DNA of 6,897 nt from the NCBI GenBank assembly GCA_021734725.1, contig JAIPIM010000219.1, positions 1 through 6,897 on the forward strand, given 5' to 3'. The position numbers and the translations under genes were made by a program. The notes beneath the pieces were generated by a model. The model was not told the DNA's origin. It worked only from the letters and a program-made list of their open reading frames with translations, and ran no database searches. Of the stretch, positions 1-5,691 are shown piece after piece; the first letter of the stretch is position 1, and each line of letters begins with the position of its first letter. The DNA is from Minisyncoccota bacterium (GTDB lineage: Bacteria > Verrucomicrobiota > Lentisphaeria > Oligosphaerales > MVZH01).

Positions 1-22
1 CCCCAGTGGGTGTATCGCTGGT

Positions 23-619
23 TTAGCGCGCGTAGTACTCGACGACACGCATGATTTCCACATTGGCCGGAATTTCCTCCAGCAGCGGCTCCCGCGTGAC
101 CTGCACTTTGCAGTTTGCTTTGTCCACTTCCAGGTAGGAAGGGGGTGTTACGTCTGTTTTCTGTGCGATAGTGGCAATCGACGGCGATTTTTCCGAATTT
201 ATGCTAACGACCTGTCCGGGTTTAACCAGACAGCCGCTGCGATTGATAATATTGCCATCGACCCGTACATGACGATGTGACACGGCCTGTTTGGCCGCGA
301 AAATGGACGGTGCCAACCCACTTCTGAACACGACACTGGCCAAGCGCAATTCGAGATTGCGCAGAAGCTTCTCAGGTGTCGATCCGGTACCGGTTTTCGC
401 CTTTTGGTAGGCGAATCGCAGTTGCCGTTCATTCAGGGCGTAGTGAGCTCTCAGTTTCTGCTTTTCGATGAGCAGCTCGCCGTAGGTCGACAGTTTTTTA
501 CGTCGCGTTTTGGCGGCAGAGCCTGCTGGGTACGGCCGTTTTGCGCTGGGGCATTTAGGGTTTCCCCAGACGCAACTGCCGATGCGCCGGCAGAGTTTAT
601 GTTTCGGTCCTTTCTTCAT
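23..619 (-). CDS. rpsD: 30S ribosomal protein S4
   Basis: Primary 16S rRNA-binding protein that nucleates assembly of the 30S body and, in several bacteria, represses its own mRNA. The 198-residue product (family usually about 200-209) has the S4 N-terminal domain (about 1-88, including RRKKLSTYGELLIEKQKLR) and then the S4 RNA-binding fold (about 89-150, LELRLASVVFRSGLAPSIFAAKQAVSHRHV region). I start at the second ATG (619): GAGGA sits 5 nt upstream of it, whereas the ATG at 631 has no such site and would add only MRTL. Against the Thermus S4 zinc site (four Cys), the same places hold His7, Cys10, Cys16 and Cys23, so a variant H-C-C-C metal site is inferred. The usual PPGQHG is YPAGSAA here. 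The gene stands alone as far as visible, divergent from trp and not inside an S13-S11-S4-rpoA cluster. The family call is certain; the metal site is inference. Confidence 0.97.
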   Translation of the reverse strand: MKKGPKHKLCRRIGSCVWGNPKCPSAKRPYPAGSAAKTRRKKLSTYGELLIEKQKLRAHYALNERQLRFAYQKAKTGTGSTPEKLLRNLELRLASVVFRSGLAPSIFAAKQAVSHRHVRVDGNIINRSGCLVKPGQVVSINSEKSPSIATIAQKTDVTPPSYLEVDKANCKVQVTREPLLEEIPANVEIMRVVEYYAR

Positions 620-624
620 CAACG

Positions 625-629
625 TCCTC
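625..629 (-). promoter_or_regulatory. rpsD ribosome binding site (decides the start)
   Basis: Read on the - strand, GAGGA lies 5 nt before the ATG at 619. The alternative ATG at 629-631 overlaps this site and has no purine-rich SD upstream, so the shorter S4 (MKKGPKHKLC...) is preferred. Confidence 0.7.
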
Positions 630-647
630 ATTTTCGCTGAGTGGCTG

Positions 648-688
648 ATACAGCGGATATCCGAATTGCCGCGCGGAATTCGCTGTAT
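648..688 (-). promoter_or_regulatory. stem-loop in the rpsD 5' leader
   Basis: ATACAGCG (648-655) and CGCTGTAT (681-688) form a perfect 8-bp inverted repeat. Between them a second stem can form: AATT (664-667) with AATT (677-680), then CC (669-670) with GG (675-676), a GCGC tetraloop, one bulged base at 668 and an 8-nt bulge at 656-663. In the rpsD transcript the structure would end about 28 nt before the start codon. S4 is a known autorepressor that binds structured leaders in Escherichia coli and Bacillus, so a role in S4 feedback is plausible but inferred. There is no U-tract, so it is not a classical terminator. It could instead be a DNA operator. Confidence 0.5.
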
Positions 689-738
689 TCGCCGGGTTTA
701 GAGTTTTGCTTTTAAAAAGCGGGGACGAAGAACCTCTT

Positions 739-766
739 AAAGTACATGCTCAAGGTTTGAATGCAA
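739..766 (-). promoter_or_regulatory. weak candidate rpsD promoter
   Basis: On the - strand, TTGCAT (761-766) is separated by 16 nt from TACTTT (739-744). The match to sigma70 consensus is only moderate (4/6 and 3/6). It would give a leader of roughly 110 nt containing the 648-688 stem-loop. It is the best pair I found for rpsD in this gap, but a chance match is quite possible. Confidence 0.25.
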
Positions 767-779
767 CTGTGTCTGCATT
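760..779. repeat. inverted repeat AATGCA-8-TGCATT
   Basis: A perfect 6-bp inverted repeat (760-765 and 774-779) with an 8-nt spacer. It overlaps the -35 of the candidate rpsD promoter. On the + strand the right arm runs into TTTTTC, itself mirrored by GAAAAA (778-783 and 785-790). The stem is AT-rich, so a terminator is unlikely. A regulator site or a chance repeat are the alternatives. Confidence 0.35.
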
Positions 780-805
780 TTTCTGAAAAAAATCCGCGGT
801 GCGGT

Positions 806-833
806 TTGACAGGCACATGCGGCGGGCTATGTT
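806..833 (+). promoter_or_regulatory. probable trp operon promoter (sigma70 type)
   Basis: A consensus -35 TTGACA (806-811) is followed after 16 nt by TATGTT (828-833, 4/6 to TATAAT). An A7 tract (786-792) lies upstream, in a position where UP-like AT-rich DNA is common. Transcription would begin near 840, giving a leader of about 72 nt before trpE. An imperfect inverted repeat, CCGC-ggt-GCGG (794-804), abuts the -35 and could be an operator, but it matches no TrpR operator I know. Confidence 0.6.
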
Positions 834-911
834 CTATTGCATCGAAACAATGGAACGGCGAGTGGCAATCCGTTGTTGCCGGTGGACTATTTAACAGTTA
901 TTGAGTGAGCC

Positions 912-2417
912 ATGTTTACACCTGACCTGAATGAGTTTCGTAAGCTTGCCGAACGCGGCAATCTGATCCCGGTATATCGGGAACATCTGGCAGACCTGGA
1001 GACACCGGTGTCGGCCTTGGCGCGCTTCGCTGACGACGACCATGTTTTTTTATTTGAGAGCGTGGAAGGCGGGGAGCGTTGGGGGCGGTATTCGTTTATT
1101 GGGTTGCATCCTGTTGCTGTTTTCACGGTGGAAAATGGTGTGGCGCGGTTAAGCGGTCGAAGCGGTGTCCAGATACTGGAGGCTGGCGACAGTCCATTCG
1201 AGAGTCTTCGCGCGATTCTGCGTCGCACGACGCCCGTTCATGTTCCCGGTTTGCCGCGGTTTTTTGCGGGTGCGGTGGGGATGCTGGGGTATGAAACGGT
1301 GCGAGAGTACGAGCGGCTGCCGGCGCCCAAGGGCGACAGTGCGGGGCAGACGGCGTGTTTCATGTTAACCGAGGAAATGGTTATTTTTGACAATGTCCGC
1401 CACACGGCCAAGGTTGTGGCTTGTGCCCGTCCTGAGGAATTCGATTCACTGGAGGCTGCCTACGAGGATGCTTGCGACCGTGTTTGCAGGATCGAGGATC
1501 GCCTGCGTACCCCATGTTCCGCGCGTCCGAACGGGGAGCAATGCGGGGACCGTGTTACTGTGAAGATGGATTCGAATATGACCCGTGAGGCTTACTGCGA
1601 GATGGTGCGGCGCGCCAAGGAGTACATTGTTGAGGGGGACATCATTCAGGGGGTCCTTTCCCAGCGTTTCAGCGGGCCGCTGCCGGCAGCGCCGCTGGCG
1701 ACGTATCGTGCATTACGGTTGATTAATCCATCGCCTTACATGTTTTACTTGAAGTCGGGATCTCAGCTACTGGTCGGGTCATCTCCCGAAATCATGGTTC
1801 GGTTAACCGGCAGCACCATGGAATTGCGCCCCATTGCGGGAACTCGTCCGCGGGGCGAAACGGAGCAGGCCGACCGTGCGTTGGCGGATTCCCTTCTTCA
1901 GGACGAGAAGGAGCGCGCCGAGCATGTAATGCTGGTGGACTTGGGGCGCAATGATTTAGGGCGCATTGCGGTCCCTGGCAGCGTCCAGGTGCGCGATTTT
2001 ATGACCATCGAGCGGTATTCGCATGTGATGCACATTGTATCCCATGTCCAAGGGGAGTTGTCAGCGGGCCGTGATGCGTTTGACGTGATCCGTGCCACGT
2101 TTCCGGCTGGAACGTTGACGGGCGCCCCAAAGATTCGCGCCATGGAGATTATTCACGAGCTGGAACCGCAGGCTCGCGGGGCGTACGGTGGTGCGGTTGG
2201 TTATCTGGGGTATGACGGTGCCATGGATTTGGCAATCACGATCCGCACGCTGGAGATAGACGGAGATAGGGTTTCCGTCCAGGCGGGGGCTGGGATTGTT
2301 GCGGATTCGGATCCGGAGAAAGAGTACGAAGAGACAGTCAACAAGGCAAAAGGTATGATGCGCGCATTAGACTTGGCTGCGCGCAACTTGGAGTTGGCGC
2401 ATGATACTGATGATTGA
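912..2417 (+). CDS. trpE: anthranilate synthase component I
   Basis: Catalyses chorismate plus ammonia to anthranilate and pyruvate; TrpG supplies the ammonia from glutamine. At 501 residues it has normal family length. The N-terminal domain carries FLFESVEGGERWGRYSFIG, with Glu49-Ser50 at the place of the LLES tryptophan-feedback motif. NPSPYM (272-277) is the second feedback element. The chorismate-binding domain shows PIAGTRPRG (307-315), DLGRNDLGR, MHIVS with His374, and AGTLTGAPK (399-407). The Ala in PIAGT fits TrpE; the related PabB has Lys there. An in-frame TGA at 906-908 makes ATG 912 the first possible start. The SD is weak (GAGTGAG, 903-909). It is the first gene of the operon, and its last 17 nt overlap trpG, which suggests coupled translation. 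The feedback motifs look intact, so allosteric inhibition by tryptophan is expected. Confidence 0.98.
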   Translation: MFTPDLNEFRKLAERGNLIPVYREHLADLETPVSALARFADDDHVFLFESVEGGERWGRYSFIGLHPVAVFTVENGVARLSGRSGVQILEAGDSPFESLRAILRRTTPVHVPGLPRFFAGAVGMLGYETVREYERLPAPKGDSAGQTACFMLTEEMVIFDNVRHTAKVVACARPEEFDSLEAAYEDACDRVCRIEDRLRTPCSARPNGEQCGDRVTVKMDSNMTREAYCEMVRRAKEYIVEGDIIQGVLSQRFSGPLPAAPLATYRALRLINPSPYMFYLKSGSQLLVGSSPEIMVRLTGSTMELRPIAGTRPRGETEQADRALADSLLQDEKERAEHVMLVDLGRNDLGRIAVPGSVQVRDFMTIERYSHVMHIVSHVQGELSAGRDAFDVIRATFPAGTLTGAPKIRAMEIIHELEPQARGAYGGAVGYLGYDGAMDLAITIRTLEIDGDRVSVQAGAGIVADSDPEKEYEETVNKAKGMMRALDLAARNLELAHDTDD

Positions 2418-2982
2418 CAATTACGATTCGTTTACCTACAATTTGGTGCAGTATTTGACCGCCATGCGGGAAGAGGTACGTGTCGTTCGCAATGATGCGG
2501 CCGGTGTCGAGGACATTCATAGGCTGGCGCCGGACCAGATCGTGATTTCGCCCGGACCCGGGACGCCGGACGATGCCGGGGTTTCAGTGGCTGTGGTCAA
2601 AGAGTTCAGTGGTTCGATCCCGATCTTGGGGATTTGTCTGGGGCACCAGTGTATAGGCAAGGCTTTTGGTGGGGAGATCATCAAGGCACAGCGGCTGATG
2701 CATGGCAAGGCGTCTGAGGTGGAGCACACAGGCGAAGGCATTTTTACAGGAATAAAGTCCCCGTTGAAGGCCATTCGTTACCACTCGCTTGCCATTGATC
2801 CTTCGTCTCTGCCGGCATGCCTGGACGTGACGGCGCGCTCTGAAGAAGGTGAAATTATGGGTATTAGTCACCGTAATCACATCACTATTGGGCTGCAGTT
2901 TCATCCGGAGTCGATATTGACGCCTTGCGGTAAGCGTTTGCTGGGAAATTTTCTAAAAGTTTCAACAGGGAGCCAGGCATGA
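2401..2982 (+). CDS. trpG: anthranilate synthase component II (glutamine amidotransferase)
   Basis: Hydrolyses glutamine and channels ammonia to TrpE. This is a compact class I amidotransferase of 193 residues with no TrpD fusion. The N-terminus MILMIDNYDSFTYNLVQYL and the oxyanion-loop motif ISPGPGTPDDAG are typical. The catalytic triad is Cys79 (GICLGHQ), His168 and Glu170 (QFHPES), the same numbering as in E. coli PabA. GGAG (2390-2393) lies 7 nt before ATG 2401, within the trpE reading frame. The gene overlaps trpE by 17 nt and trpD by ATGA. Because TrpG and PabA are nearly indistinguishable by sequence, it might also serve folate synthesis if no separate pabA exists in the genome. Its position in the operon makes TrpG the primary role. 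Confidence 0.97.
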   Translation: MILMIDNYDSFTYNLVQYLTAMREEVRVVRNDAAGVEDIHRLAPDQIVISPGPGTPDDAGVSVAVVKEFSGSIPILGICLGHQCIGKAFGGEIIKAQRLMHGKASEVEHTGEGIFTGIKSPLKAIRYHSLAIDPSSLPACLDVTARSEEGEIMGISHRNHITIGLQFHPESILTPCGKRLLGNFLKVSTGSQA

Positions 2983-3986
2983 TTAAGGACACCATTTCCA
3001 AGGTTGTTGAGGGTCGAGATCTGACGTCTGACGAGATTGCGGCTACCATGGACGAGATTATGGAGGGGAACGCGACCGCTGCACAGATTGCCGGGCTGAT
3101 TACAGCGTTACGGATGAAGGGTGAAACGGTTGAGGAAGTGGCGGGGGCTGCGTCGTCTATGCGTCGTCATGCGACATACATTGATGCGGGTGCGCGATCG
3201 GTGGTTGACACATGCGGTACGGGAGGGGACGGTGCCCACACATTCAATATTTCAACGACGGCGGCGTTTGTGACAGCTGGTGCAGGTGTGTGTGTTGCGA
3301 AGCACGGCAATCGGGCCGTTTCGAGCACGTGTGGGTCCGCGGACGTTCTGGCGGAGCTTGGTGTACGTGTTGATGCCGAGCCTTATGTTATGGAGCAGTG
3401 TTTACAGGAGCATGGCATAGGATTTCTTTTTGCCCCTACGATGCACCCGGCAATGAAGTATGCCATTGGTCCCCGTCGTGAACTGGGTATTCGGACCATT
3501 TTTAATATGCTGGGCCCTCTGACGAATCCTGCCGGTGCAACAGGGCAGGTGCTTGGCATATTCAAGCCGGAGTTAACGGAAATGTTTGCGTACGCATTAT
3601 GTGAATTGGGCTGCCGTCGTGCGTATGTTGTGCATGGCAGTGACGGGTTGGATGAAATTACGTGCACGGGTCCCACTCGGGTCAGTGAGTTGCGGGATGG
3701 AAAAGTGCGTACGTTTGAGCTGTCGGCGGAGTTGCTGCTGGGGGACGCGTGCAGCGAGGACGAATTACGAGGCGGCGATCCCCCCGAGAATGCACGCATC
3801 CTGCGCGAGGTGCTTGAGGGTAAGCCTGGCGGGCCGCTTCAGGTGACACTGTTGAATGCGGCTGCTGCCATTGTTGCGGGTGAAATGGCTGATCGAATAG
3901 AGGATGGTCTGGTGCTGGCGCGGGAATCCATAGAATCGGGTGCTGCTCTGGCGAAGTTGCAGGTTTTGATTGATGCCAGCGCTTGA
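2979..3986 (+). CDS. trpD: anthranilate phosphoribosyltransferase
   Basis: Transfers phosphoribosyl from PRPP to anthranilate, the second step of the branch. The 335-residue protein has family-typical length. An N-terminal helical domain (about 1-65) is followed by the PRPP-binding loop CGTGGDG (Gly80-Asp84), KHGNRAVSS (Lys108-Arg112, substrate and PRPP contacts), GPRRELGIRT (anthranilate side), FNMLGPLTNP (about 175-184) and the acidic metal-binding pair Asp225-Glu226 (DGLDEIT). ATG 2979 overlaps the trpG stop in ATGA, with AGGGAG (2967-2972) 6 nt upstream, so translation is probably coupled to trpG. A 79-nt gap to trpC follows, with no terminator. Nothing looks broken or unusual. Confidence 0.98.
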   Translation: MIKDTISKVVEGRDLTSDEIAATMDEIMEGNATAAQIAGLITALRMKGETVEEVAGAASSMRRHATYIDAGARSVVDTCGTGGDGAHTFNISTTAAFVTAGAGVCVAKHGNRAVSSTCGSADVLAELGVRVDAEPYVMEQCLQEHGIGFLFAPTMHPAMKYAIGPRRELGIRTIFNMLGPLTNPAGATGQVLGIFKPELTEMFAYALCELGCRRAYVVHGSDGLDEITCTGPTRVSELRDGKVRTFELSAELLLGDACSEDELRGGDPPENARILREVLEGKPGGPLQVTLLNAAAAIVAGEMADRIEDGLVLARESIESGAALAKLQVLIDASA

Positions 3987-4065
3987 GGTATCGGACGAAG
4001 AAGATCGGACATCCGCTGGGATCCGACAGTATTAAGACGGGTAATGGAAAGCAAAGGATGAACAC

Positions 4066-4887
4066 ATGTCACCCCAGACAATACTTGATGAAATCGTAGC
4101 AAGAACGCGTGAGGATGTGGCGATGCGCAGGAGCCGTTTACCCGAGGAGTCGCTGTCCCTCCGTGCCGCGGGCATGGTTCGGCCGCGTAATTTTCGTGAT
4201 GCGCTGGCCGGTGAGGGAGGTTCGGAGGTGCGCATCTTAGCGGAACTGAAACAGGCATCACCATCCAAGGGAACAATTCGGAAGGACTTTCACGTTATCG
4301 ATTTGGCGCGAGAGCTTCAGGATGCTGGGGCGGCCGCGCTTTCTGTTCTGACGGAACCGCATTATTTCAACGGCAGTTTGCGGAACCTGCGTCTTGTCTC
4401 TGACAACTCGCATGTGCCTGTATTGCGTAAAGACTTCATAGTCAGTACGTATCAAGTTTTTGAGGCACGTGTTTTTGGGGCGGATGCGATTCTTTTGATT
4501 GCCGCGGCCTTGTCTCCGCATGAGTTTGTGCGTTTGAAGCAGGCGGCTGATGAAACGGGCTTGCATGTTTTGGCCGAGGTGCACAACGAGGACGAGCTTG
4601 AGACCGTACTGACGGCCGGGGTGCGGATCGTTGGGGTCAACAGTCGGGATCTCAAGACCTTCAAGACGGATCTTAAGAGAACCGAGGAGCTTCTCGGGCG
4701 TATTCCCTCGGGTATCGTTAAAGTGGCGGAGAGTGGCATTCAGAAGGCGGATGACGTCACTCGTCTCCGGTCTGCCGGTGCCGATGCGTGTCTGATTGGG
4801 GAGGGGCTGATGCGGGTGAAGTCGCCGGCGCGAAAATTACGCGAGTTTCTGATACATGCAGAGGCATTGGAAGGGGCGGCCGTGTGA
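4066..4887 (+). CDS. trpC: indole-3-glycerol phosphate synthase
   Basis: A TIM-barrel enzyme that converts 1-(2-carboxyphenylamino)-1-deoxyribulose 5-phosphate to indole-3-glycerol phosphate with loss of CO2 and water. The 273-residue protein is not fused to TrpF, unlike the enteric form. Active-site residues are visible in order: Glu60 and Lys62 (AELKQASPSKG, with Lys68), Lys122 (LRKDF), Glu171 (LAEVHNEDEL), Asn192 (GVNSRDL), then Glu222-Ser223-Gly224 (VAESGI) and the phosphate-binding GEGLMR near the end. These match the catalytic set known from the Sulfolobus and E. coli enzymes. The start at ATG 4066 is supported by AAAGGA (4053-4058), 7 nt upstream, and by an in-frame TAA at 4042-4044. 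The gap on either side (79 and 124 nt) is larger than elsewhere in the operon, so expression may be partly independent. Confidence 0.98.
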   Translation: MSPQTILDEIVARTREDVAMRRSRLPEESLSLRAAGMVRPRNFRDALAGEGGSEVRILAELKQASPSKGTIRKDFHVIDLARELQDAGAAALSVLTEPHYFNGSLRNLRLVSDNSHVPVLRKDFIVSTYQVFEARVFGADAILLIAAALSPHEFVRLKQAADETGLHVLAEVHNEDELETVLTAGVRIVGVNSRDLKTFKTDLKRTEELLGRIPSGIVKVAESGIQKADDVTRLRSAGADACLIGEGLMRVKSPARKLREFLIHAEALEGAAV

Positions 4888-4900
4888 GGCTTTCGGTGTG

Positions 4901-4929
4901 TTGAATGTGGAGCACGTTGTTCGTAAAAG
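4901..4929 (+). promoter_or_regulatory. possible internal promoter upstream of trpF
   Basis: The 124-nt gap between trpC and trpF (4888-5011) has no gene and no GC-rich hairpin plus T-run. It contains TTGAAT (4901-4906), 17 nt, TAAAAG (4924-4929), matching sigma70 consensus 4/6 and 4/6. A secondary promoter for trpFB is possible; internal trp promoters are known in other bacteria. A pair of this quality could arise by chance. Confidence 0.25.
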
Positions 4930-5011
4930 TGCCTAATGACAGGAACGATCCATCCGTCAGTCAGTGTACCTCATTTTCTTTGTCGAACGGTGTTTTTTAG
5001 GATAGTTATCG

Positions 5012-5632
5012 ATGGCGACAAGAGTAAAGATCTGCGGCCTTACAAACATTAAGGATGCCCGTCATGCTGTTGCTTGCGGGGCGGACTATCTGGGCTTCGT
5101 GCTGGTGCCTTCCTCGCCGCGGTATGTAAGTGCGGAAGGTGTTGCCGCCATTATTGCGGATCTTCCCGAGGGGATTCCCAAGGTTGGGGTCTTTGTCAAT
5201 CGGCCGCTTCGGGACATCGAGCTCATTCTTCAGTCAACCGGTCTGACCATTGCACAGTTGCACGGGGATGAGTCCGTCAGTGTTGTCAGGCAGTTAGGAA
5301 CGGAACGGACCTGGAAGTCATGTACGTTGATGACTGCGGGGGACGTTGAGGCTGTAGTGGATTTTCCAGCGGATGTACTTCTTGTAGACAGTGCTGTTGA
5401 CGGTCGGGTTGGGGGTACTGGACGTGTTGGCAACTGGCCGCTGGCCGCTGAATTGGCGGCACGGCGGAAGATTTTTTTGGCGGGTGGTCTCAATCCGTCC
5501 AATGTCGCGGATGCCGTGCGTTCTGTCCATCCCTTTGGCGTGGATGTCAGCAGTGGCGTTGAGCAGTCACCCGGCAGTAAGGATCCGGAAGCAACAAAAG
5601 CCTTCATTGATGCGGTTCGCGGTGTCGGCTAA
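5012..5632 (+). CDS. trpF: phosphoribosylanthranilate isomerase
   Basis: Carries out the Amadori rearrangement of phosphoribosyl-anthranilate to the substrate of TrpC. A stand-alone TIM barrel of 206 residues, typical for monofunctional TrpF. The general base Cys8 lies in VKICGLTN and the general acid Asp126 in LLVDS; these are the catalytic pair of the family. GGTG (about 134-137), FLAGGLNPSNV and VDVSSGVEQSPGSKD form the phosphate-binding and C-terminal barrel loops. Where most members read FDW after GGTG, this protein reads GNW, a mild departure in a conserved stretch. ATG 5012 is preceded by AGGA (4999-5002) at 9 nt, and an in-frame TAG at 5003-5005 rules out an earlier start. It lies downstream of the longest gap in the operon. 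Confidence 0.97.
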   Translation: MATRVKICGLTNIKDARHAVACGADYLGFVLVPSSPRYVSAEGVAAIIADLPEGIPKVGVFVNRPLRDIELILQSTGLTIAQLHGDESVSVVRQLGTERTWKSCTLMTAGDVEAVVDFPADVLLVDSAVDGRVGGTGRVGNWPLAAELAARRKIFLAGGLNPSNVADAVRSVHPFGVDVSSGVEQSPGSKDPEATKAFIDAVRGVG

Positions 5633-5691
5633 CCTTATTGATTGTGACCCCGAATCCAGAAACATTCAACCCACGGCAAGCGAGCAAAGAC

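Noticed and set aside
404..640. A 78-codon + strand frame opposite rpsD.
   Set aside because: Lies entirely antisense to the highly conserved S4 gene and resembles no known protein.
654..663. Palindrome CGGATATCCG as an independent operator.
   Set aside because: Ten bases only and largely within the larger stem-loop 648-688, which explains more of the symmetry.
850..894. Short ORF MERRVAIRCCRWTI with a Trp codon in the trpE leader, as a possible attenuator peptide.
   Set aside because: Only one Trp codon, no SD before the ATG, start only about 10 nt from the predicted transcript start, and the nearby GGCAA/TTGCC stem (864-880) has no T-run after it.
903..909. GAGTGAG before trpE as part of a TRAP-type repeat array.
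   Set aside because: Only two GAG triplets one base apart; TRAP sites need around nine or more spaced triplets. More likely a weak ribosome binding site.
887..1228. A 113-codon frame on the - strand over the 5' end of trpE.
   Set aside because: Antisense shadow of trpE with low-complexity Arg/Ser-rich sequence and no family resemblance. The same holds for the other antisense and out-of-frame ORFs over the trp genes.
3987..4065. Repeated ATCGGAC (3990-3996, 4004-4010) and TCGGA/TCCGA pairing as a terminator or regulator between trpD and trpC.
   Set aside because: The stem is only 5 bp with a 12-nt loop and no T-run; too short to separate from chance.
4992..4998. T-run before trpF as an intrinsic terminator.
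   Set aside because: No stable GC-rich hairpin immediately upstream; the T-run merges into the trpF SD region.
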